A DNA stretch of 11,236 bases, taken from assembly GCA_050115015.1 (NCBI GenBank), contig JASFRI010000110.1, positions 1 through 11,236 on the forward strand, given 5' to 3'. The stretch is from JASFRI01 sp050115015. GTDB taxonomy: Bacteria; Acidobacteriota; Polarisedimenticolia; CBDVAL01. The notes below the pieces were generated by a model. The model made no database searches. It was not told where the DNA came from and saw only the letters and a program-made list of their open reading frames with translations. Below, piece after piece: positions 7,755 to 11,236 of the stretch (position 1 is its first letter; every line of letters begins with the position of its first letter). Made by a program: the position numbers and the translations under genes.

Positions 7755-9665
7755 ATGCTGAACACCATGCGGGAGAACCTGAAGGCGCTGAGCTGGCTGC
7801 TCTGGCTCACGGTAGCGTCCTTCGTGATCGCGATCTTCGTGGACTGGGGACGCGCCGGGGATGCGGCCCGGGGCGGCGCCGGGGCCAACTGGGTGGCCCG
7901 CGTGAACGGGGAGTCGGTCAGTGTCGCGGAGTTCGCCGACGTCCTGCGGGAGCTGGACCGTCGTTACCGTCAGATCTTCCAGGACCAGTACGATCCGGAG
8001 ACCCTCGGCATCGTGCAGCTCGCCCTGAGCCAGGTGGTGCAGGATCGCCTCATCGTCGACGAGGCGCAGCGCAGGGGCTTGAAGGTCGCTCCCGAGGAGG
8101 TCAGCCGCTCGATCACCCGGAACCCGAGCTTCCAGGAGGGCGGGGTCTTCATCGGTACGTCGGCCTACGTCAAGTTCCTCCGGGACCGCGGCATCGACGT
8201 CGAGCAGTTCGAGCGCGACATCGCGCGCGGACTCCTGCGGGAGAAGTTCCAGCGAGCGGTTACCGACGGCGTCACGATCTCACCCGAGGAGGTCGAGGCG
8301 GACTACCGCCGACGCAACGAGAAGGCGACGGTGGACTACGTGGTGCTCGAGGCAGACGCGTTCCGCTCCGACGAGCCGGCCCCGGCGGAGGACCTGCGGG
8401 CGTACTACGACGCCCACCGGGACAACTACCTGAGCCCGGAGCGCCGGCGCGCGAGCTACGTGGTCATCAATCCCGACCAGCTGTCCGACGTGCCGGGGGT
8501 CACCGAGGAGGATGCGCGGGCCTACTACGAGGACAACCTCGCGACCCAGTACTCGACTCCGGAGCAGGTCCGGGCGAGCCACATCCTGATCCGCGTCCCC
8601 GAGGACGCCACGGCGGAGCAAGAGGAGGCGGCCGCCAAGCGCGCCCGGGAACTGCTCGCACGGATCCGATCCGGCGAGGACTTCGCCAAGCTCGCGGAGG
8701 AGTACTCGGAGGACGAGACCAACGCTTCCTTGGGGGGTGACCTCGGGTTCTTCCCCCGGGACCGGATGGTCCCGGCGTTCTCGGAGGCCGCCTTCGGCCT
8801 CGCCATGAACCAGGTCTCGGAGCCCGTCCGGACCCAGTTCGGCTTCCACATCATCAAGCTCACCGGGCGCCGCGAGGCCTCCACGCGACCGTTCGCCGAG
8901 GTGCGGGATCCGATCATGCGACAGTTGCAGTTCTCCCGCGGCCAGGAGGCGCTCCGGGACACCGTCGCATCGTTCCGGTCGGCGGTCGAGGCGGACGCGG
9001 GCGAGTTCGACCGCGCTGCCGCAAGGCTGGGTCTCGAGGTCAAGGACACCGGGATGGTGGAACGCGGCGGGCCCATCGACGACCTCGGCGACTTTCCACA
9101 GTTGACCCAGGCGCTGTTCTCCACGGAGATCGGCACGATGAGCCGCGGCGTGGCGCTGCCCCAGGGGACCCTGTTCCTGCGCGTCAACGAGGTGCTGCCG
9201 CCGCAGCCCCTTCCCTTCGAGGAGGCGGCCGACGATGTGGAGCAGGACTACTTGCTGGATCGTTCGCTGCGAGCCGCCCGGGAACGCGCCGAGTCGACGG
9301 GCGCCACCGATCTGGCGGGGCTCGCCCGCGCGCTCGGGCAGGAGGTCCAGTCGGCCGCGGCCTTCACCCGTGCCGAGGCGCCCGACGTCTTTCCCCCGGA
9401 TGCGATCGAGGCCGCCTTCCGCCAGCCGGAGGGGGAGCTGAGCCCGGCGTTCGACGTCGAGGACGGCATCCTCTTCCTCGAGGTCGCCAAGCGCGAAGGG
9501 TTCGATCCCGCGGCGTTCGCCGAGCAGCGCCCCTTCCTGGAGCGCTCCCTCCTGCAGCAGCGGCGCAACCGCGCCTTCAGCGCCGTGCTGTCGCGCCTGG
9601 AATCCGCCAGCCGGGTGGAGGTGAACGAGGCCAGGCTGGCGCTCTACCAGGGCCGGGGCGCCTGA
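7755..9665 (+). CDS. ppiD: PpiD-type membrane-anchored peptidyl-prolyl cis-trans isomerase / SurA-like chaperone
   Basis: Periplasmic folding factor held at the inner membrane, expected to assist newly exported envelope proteins. It has 636 residues, near E. coli PpiD (623). The order is a short cytoplasmic start, one anchor (about 13-29), a SurA_N-type helical chaperone region (about 45-195; VARVNGESVSVAEF and QVVQDRLIVDEAQRRG), and one parvulin domain (about 272-372). The parvulin domain has VRASHILIR, FAKLAEEYSED, GGDLGFFPRDRMVPAF and FGFHIIKLTGRRE. A C-terminal region (about 415-636) resembles the PpiD tail, including EVAKREGFDPAAFAEQ. The ATG at 7755 has only a modest GAGG upstream, but the anchor follows at once, so the start fits. 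It is divergent from the mre operon and has its own candidate promoter. SurA is less likely because there is an uncleaved anchor and only one clear parvulin domain. Confidence 0.9.
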   Translation: MLNTMRENLKALSWLLWLTVASFVIAIFVDWGRAGDAARGGAGANWVARVNGESVSVAEFADVLRELDRRYRQIFQDQYDPETLGIVQLALSQVVQDRLIVDEAQRRGLKVAPEEVSRSITRNPSFQEGGVFIGTSAYVKFLRDRGIDVEQFERDIARGLLREKFQRAVTDGVTISPEEVEADYRRRNEKATVDYVVLEADAFRSDEPAPAEDLRAYYDAHRDNYLSPERRRASYVVINPDQLSDVPGVTEEDARAYYEDNLATQYSTPEQVRASHILIRVPEDATAEQEEAAAKRARELLARIRSGEDFAKLAEEYSEDETNASLGGDLGFFPRDRMVPAFSEAAFGLAMNQVSEPVRTQFGFHIIKLTGRREASTRPFAEVRDPIMRQLQFSRGQEALRDTVASFRSAVEADAGEFDRAAARLGLEVKDTGMVERGGPIDDLGDFPQLTQALFSTEIGTMSRGVALPQGTLFLRVNEVLPPQPLPFEEAADDVEQDYLLDRSLRAARERAESTGATDLAGLARALGQEVQSAAAFTRAEAPDVFPPDAIEAAFRQPEGELSPAFDVEDGILFLEVAKREGFDPAAFAEQRPFLERSLLQQRRNRAFSAVLSRLESASRVEVNEARLALYQGRGA

Positions 9666-9686
9666 TTGCTGCGGCCGTTCCGGACA

Positions 9687-9715
9687 TTGACAGCCCAAAA
9701 CAAGGGGTGTATTTT
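9687..9715 (+). promoter_or_regulatory. Strong candidate sigma70-type promoter for the TPR gene
   Basis: A perfect TTGACA (9687-9692) is followed after exactly 17 bases by TATTTT (9710-9715, 4 of 6 consensus). It lies in a local AT-rich pocket between the PpiD-like gene and the TPR gene. The predicted start near 9722 falls within the adjoining 20-bp palindrome. Confidence 0.65.
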
Positions 9716-9718
9716 CTC

Positions 9719-9738
9719 GAAGTCACATATGTGACTTC
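9719..9738. promoter_or_regulatory. Perfect 20-bp palindrome, probable operator (or 5' leader hairpin) of the TPR gene
   Basis: GAAGTCACATATGTGACTTC is fully self-complementary. It begins 3 bases after the -10 element, covers the predicted transcription start and ends 3 bases before the GGAGG ribosome site. This is where a dimeric helix-turn-helix repressor would block transcription. In RNA, the same bases could fold as an 8-bp stem with an ATAT loop just upstream of the ribosome site. The half-site GAAGTCACAT is not one I can assign to a regulator family. Confidence 0.65.
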
Positions 9739-9750
9739 ATTGGAGGAAAT

Positions 9751-10221
9751 ATGTCCCACGGCGCGGCGGAGCGCAGCTTCCGGAAGGGAATGAAGGCCCT
9801 GGGTGCCGGCGACACGCTCGCCGGACTGGCCCATTTCGAGGCGGCCGTACGCATCGCGCTGGAGGAGGCCGGCGAGCCCCCCACCCGGTACCTGTCGTAT
9901 TACGGCCTCTCCCTTAGCCAGGCCACCGACCACGTGCAGGAGGCGGAGGAACTCTGCCGGAAGGCGGTGGACCGGGAGTTCTACAACCCTGATCTGCTGC
10001 TCAACCTGGGGAAGGTCTACCTTGTCTCCGGGGACCGCGCCCGCGCCTACCAGGCCTTCCTCTCGGGGCTGCGGCTCCAGGGAAACCACTCCGGGCTTCT
10101 CGCGGAGGTACGGCGGATGGGGATCCGGAGGCGTCCGCCGCTCCCCTTCCTGTCCCGCACGAATCCCCTGAACCGGATGCTGGGGCGGATGCGGCGGCCG
10201 CCGGGCACGTCGCTGGCCTGA
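9751..10221 (+). CDS. Small tetratricopeptide repeat (TPR) protein of unknown function
   Basis: A 156-residue soluble protein with no signal peptide or membrane segment, made of about three TPR units (roughly 5-38, 44-77 and 79-112). The third is clearest: NPDLLLNLGKVYLVSGDRARAY, with the expected Leu, Gly, Tyr and Ala positions. The C-terminal tail (about 120-156) is basic and carries RRRPPLPFLSRTNPLNRMLG, a conserved-looking motif that I believe recurs in small TPR proteins of this type. TPR folds bind other proteins, so it is probably an adaptor; no partner is evident. The ATG at 9751 has a strong GGAGG site 4 bases upstream. It has its own promoter and palindromic operator, so it is probably regulated separately from the PpiD-like gene 85 bp upstream. 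It is followed closely by a convergent terminator. Confidence 0.88.
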   Translation: MSHGAAERSFRKGMKALGAGDTLAGLAHFEAAVRIALEEAGEPPTRYLSYYGLSLSQATDHVQEAEELCRKAVDREFYNPDLLLNLGKVYLVSGDRARAYQAFLSGLRLQGNHSGLLAEVRRMGIRRRPPLPFLSRTNPLNRMLGRMRRPPGTSLA

Positions 10222-10264
10222 AAAAAGAACCGCCCCCCGGAACCCATCGGGCTCGGGAGGCGGT
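10221..10264 (-). terminator. Rho-independent terminator downstream of tRNA-Ala
   Basis: On the minus strand a long GC-rich stem is followed by TTCTTTTTT. The outer arms ACCGCC (10229-10234) and GGCGGT (10259-10264) pair, then one C/A mismatch, CCCG/CGGG, a G-T pair, a small internal loop and a CCC/GGG tip with ATC loop. It ends the tRNA-Ala transcript about 18 bases after the CCA. On the plus strand no T-run follows the stem, so it is not an intrinsic terminator for the TPR gene, whose stop it abuts. Confidence 0.85.
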
Positions 10265-10282
10265 GATCTTCTCAGGCCAAAA

Positions 10283-10358
10283 TGGTGGAGCTGACGGGGA
10301 TCGAACCCGTGACCTCGTGACTGCCAGTCACGCGCGCTCCCAGCTGCGCCACAGCCCC
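10283..10358 (-). tRNA. tRNA-Ala (anticodon GGC), CCA encoded
   Basis: This 76-base cloverleaf includes the genomic CCA. The acceptor arms GGGGCTG and CAGCTCC pair with a G3-U70 wobble, the known alanine identity element. The anticodon stem is CGTGA/TCACG with loop CTGGCAG, giving anticodon GGC, which reads GCC and GCU. The T arm is CACGG-GTTCGATCC with standard TTCGA. It lies 41 bp downstream of the H1-like gene on the same strand. A TATGCT -10-like element sits at 10384-10379 but lacks a clear -35, so it may share the upstream promoter. Confidence 0.97.
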
Positions 10359-10399
10359 TCCAAGAAGTGCGTCATCCTAGCATAGTTGCCTGAGGAGCG

Positions 10400-10564
10400 C
10401 TACTTCTTGCGAGCGGCCTTCTTCTTCGTGGCCTTCCTCTTCTTCTTCTTGGCGGCCTTCTTCTTGCCGGCCTTCTTCTTGGTCGCCTTCTTCTTGGCGG
10501 CCTTCTTCTTGGTGGCCTTCTTCTTGGCGGCCTTCTTCTTCGTGGCCTTCTTCCTCGCTGCCAT
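10400..10564 (-). CDS. Lys/Ala-rich histone H1-like tail protein
   Basis: A 54-residue, extremely basic protein (30 Lys and 3 Arg) built from AxKKK pentads, beginning MAARKKATKKKAAKKK. It resembles the C-terminal tails of eukaryotic histone H1 and bacterial HctB or AlgP-like proteins, which bind DNA without sequence specificity. A role in nucleoid packing is therefore likely but inferred. There is no globular domain. The ATG at 10564 has a strong AGGAGG site 9 bases upstream. An in-frame ATG at 10678 would add 38 unlike residues and lacks a good ribosome site, so I reject it. A good promoter lies about 245 bases upstream, and tRNA-Ala(GGC) follows 41 bp downstream. Most of its alanine codons (11 of 15) are GCC, the codon that tRNA reads. 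Confidence 0.85.
   Translation of the reverse strand: MAARKKATKKKAAKKKATKKKAAKKKATKKKAGKKKAAKKKKRKATKKKAARKK
10412..10556 (-). repeat. 15-bp tandem repeat coding for the AxKKK pentads
   Basis: On the plus strand a unit close to GCCTTCTTCTTGGCG recurs about every 15 bases, with one longer interruption near 10433-10450. Each unit codes one pentad of the H1-like protein. In-frame gain or loss of units would change the length of the basic tail without breaking the gene. Confidence 0.85.
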
Positions 10565-10814
10565 GCTCAACCCTCCTGCACGCGGCGTTGTTGCCCCACA
10601 CGATGAACTCGCGGCCCGGGGCCCATTCCCCTGACCGCGCGAGCAACCGTTCGACGGGTCCCGGTTCGCCGGCGACATCCCGATGCCGCGGGTCTGACGC
10701 CGCTCACGGACGGCGCTCCGCGAACGAACCGTGAACCTCGGTGCCTGTCCTCATCGCCTCGCGTCCATCGCTTGCGCCGAGCGTACGAGACAACGCGAAA
10801 CTTCAGGCGCCGAA

Positions 10815-10844
10815 AATATAGCACACGATTTTTTCTATCGTCAA
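10815..10844 (-). promoter_or_regulatory. Candidate sigma70-type promoter for the H1-like gene and tRNA-Ala
   Basis: On the minus strand TTGACG (10844-10839, 5 of 6 consensus) is followed after 18 bases by TATATT (10820-10815, 5 of 6). The predicted start near 10808 gives a long leader of about 245 bases before the H1-like ATG. It is among the best promoter matches in the window. Confidence 0.6.
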
Positions 10845-11091
10845 TCTTTCTCGTGCTTTGCCGACCTCGCGTCGCGAGACCATCGGATCCCCCGTCGACG
10901 ATGAACCGCAACGTCGATCTCCGCAAACGGTGATTGTACGCGGCTCCTGGAGTAGCAGGGGTACGAGTCGAGGGCGCGTCGCGACGATCCATGCATGCTC
11001 GATTTTTTTTGCGACGGAAGCGTTTTTTTCTTGACGTACGGAGTTCGGCCGTGCTCGTGGAACACGATCGTCGCGCGCACTTCGATCCCGG

Positions 11092-11121
11092 TTGATCACC
11101 TCCCGTCCGGTGCTCTACCAT
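11092..11121 (+). promoter_or_regulatory. Possible promoter of selC
   Basis: TTGATC (11092-11097) and TACCAT (11116-11121) are spaced by 18 bases, each with 4 of 6 consensus bases. Transcription would begin about 1 base before the mature 5' end of tRNA-Sec, leaving almost no leader. TTGACG at 11031-11036 is another -35-like element but has no matching -10. Confidence 0.25.
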
Positions 11122-11128
11122 GCGCCGC

Positions 11129-11226
11129 GGAAGCGAACAGGTGCTGGTGTGCCTCCTGGACTTCAAATCCAGGGGCCTCCGGCGAGAGCCGGGGGCGGTG
11201 GGTTCGATTCCCACACGCTTCCGCCA
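11129..11226 (+). tRNA. selC: tRNA-Sec (selenocysteine, anticodon TCA), CCA encoded
   Basis: This 98-base tRNA has the hallmarks of bacterial selenocysteine tRNA. Seven acceptor pairs form between GGAAGCG and CGCTTCC, with an A-A apposition where the usual eighth pair would be. The D stem is long, at 6 bp (AGGTGC/GTGCCT), with a 4-base loop. The anticodon arm CTGGA-CTTCAAA-TCCAG gives TCA at 11163-11165 and is identical to that of E. coli selC. The variable arm is a 9-bp stem with a GAGA loop (11175-11196). The T arm is GTGGG-TTCGATT-CCCAC, then discriminator G and CCA. It would be charged with serine, converted by SelA and delivered to UGA by SelB; those genes are not in this window. tRNA-Ser is excluded by the TCA anticodon and D-arm shape. 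Confidence 0.96.
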
Positions 11227-11236
11227 GCCCTCACGC

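Larger units (their letters stand above)
10565..11128. other. Intergenic region of about 560 bp without a convincing gene
   Basis: The part up to about 10800 is GC-rich and is probably the leader of the H1-like gene. It has only very short frames and a possible TCACGG/CCGTGA stem near 10703-10735. The part from about 10800 to 11060 is clearly richer in A and T, with T-runs at 11003-11010 and 11023-11029, a CGTCGCGACG palindrome near 10977 and a CATGCATG palindrome near 10990. Minus-strand open frames here (up to 215 codons, one crossing the antisense of selC) lack recognisable domains and good ribosome sites. An uncatalogued small RNA or an eroded gene is possible but not shown. Confidence 0.6.

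Noticed and set aside
8280..9698. Minus-strand open frame of 472 codons opposite the PpiD-like gene
   Set aside because: The composition is shadow-like and the plus strand has clear SurA_N and parvulin motifs.
9724..9735. TCACATATGTGA read as a CRP/FNR-type site
   Set aside because: The CRP order is TGTGA-N6-TCACA; here the half-sites are inverted and only two bases apart, so the regulator is left unassigned.
10377..10646. Gly/Glu/His-rich repeat frame on the minus strand
   Set aside because: It is the shifted reading of the 15-bp repeat of the Lys/Ala protein; the AGGAGG-supported ATG belongs to the AxKKK frame.
10968..11010. TCGAG/CTCGA stem followed by eight T as a plus-strand terminator
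   Set aside because: The stem is only about five pairs with a loop of roughly 26 bases, and no plus-strand gene ends upstream.
10841..11080. Minus-strand frame from a GTG, possibly a small basic protein
   Set aside because: It has no good ribosome site, crosses the two homopolymer runs and shows no recognisable family; an eroded gene cannot be excluded.
11015..11135. CGGAAGCG at 11015-11022 repeated at the selC start (11128-11135) as a possible attachment-site duplicate
   Set aside because: Only eight bases match, the copy is of the 5' rather than the usual 3' end of a tRNA, and no integrase is present.
10567..11214. Long minus-strand open frame of 215 codons beginning GIEPTAPGSRRR
   Set aside because: Its start is the antisense of tRNA-Sec, a common false call, and the remainder has no domain, no ribosome site and an Arg/Ser-rich composition typical of non-coding frames.

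Overview
The window looks like chromosomal DNA from a GC-rich, Gram-negative-type bacterium. It encodes a rod-shape elongasome (MreB, MreC, MreD, PBP2, RodA), a membrane-anchored PpiD-type chaperone and a tRNA for selenocysteine. There are no plasmid, phage or transposon genes. The phylum cannot be fixed by eye. The mix of an mre operon followed by an RNase G gene, a FecR/Ig-domain protein, a small TPR protein and a Lys/Ala-rich histone H1-like tail protein would suit a deltaproteobacterial-type lineage or a related candidate phylum, but this is inference.

Positions 1-7494 hold one long minus-strand cluster, read right to left: a membrane-anchored FecR/Ig-domain protein, mreB, mreC, mreD, mrdA (PBP2), rodA and the first part of rng (RNase G), which runs off the left edge. 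Gaps are 12 bp or less, or genes overlap, except for 112 bp between mreB and mreC. The cluster therefore reads as one operon for lateral peptidoglycan synthesis. MreB filaments, the MreC/MreD scaffold, the RodA glycosyltransferase and the PBP2 transpeptidase form one machine. The FecR-like protein heads the operon and is its least understood member. Both mrdA and rodA appear to start at TTG.

Positions 7495-7754 are a divergent control region with a candidate promoter in each direction and a spaced inverted repeat. To the right, on the plus strand, lies a PpiD/SurA-type peptidyl-prolyl isomerase (7755-9665). Next is a small TPR protein (9751-10221) with its own near-consensus promoter. A perfect 20-bp palindrome sits at the predicted transcription start of that promoter, which is a strong operator candidate.

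The right end, on the minus strand, has a 54-residue Lys/Ala repeat protein (histone H1-like), then tRNA-Ala(GGC), then a rho-independent terminator. About 560 bp without a convincing gene follows, containing a good minus-strand promoter and T-rich stretches. The window closes with a complete plus-strand tRNA-Sec gene (selC, anticodon TCA), showing that the organism very probably uses selenocysteine. No wholly new multi-gene system is evident. The least explained items are the FecR/Ig gene with its G10 tract at the head of the mre operon, the palindromic operator of the TPR gene, and the H1-like gene/tRNA-Ala pair.
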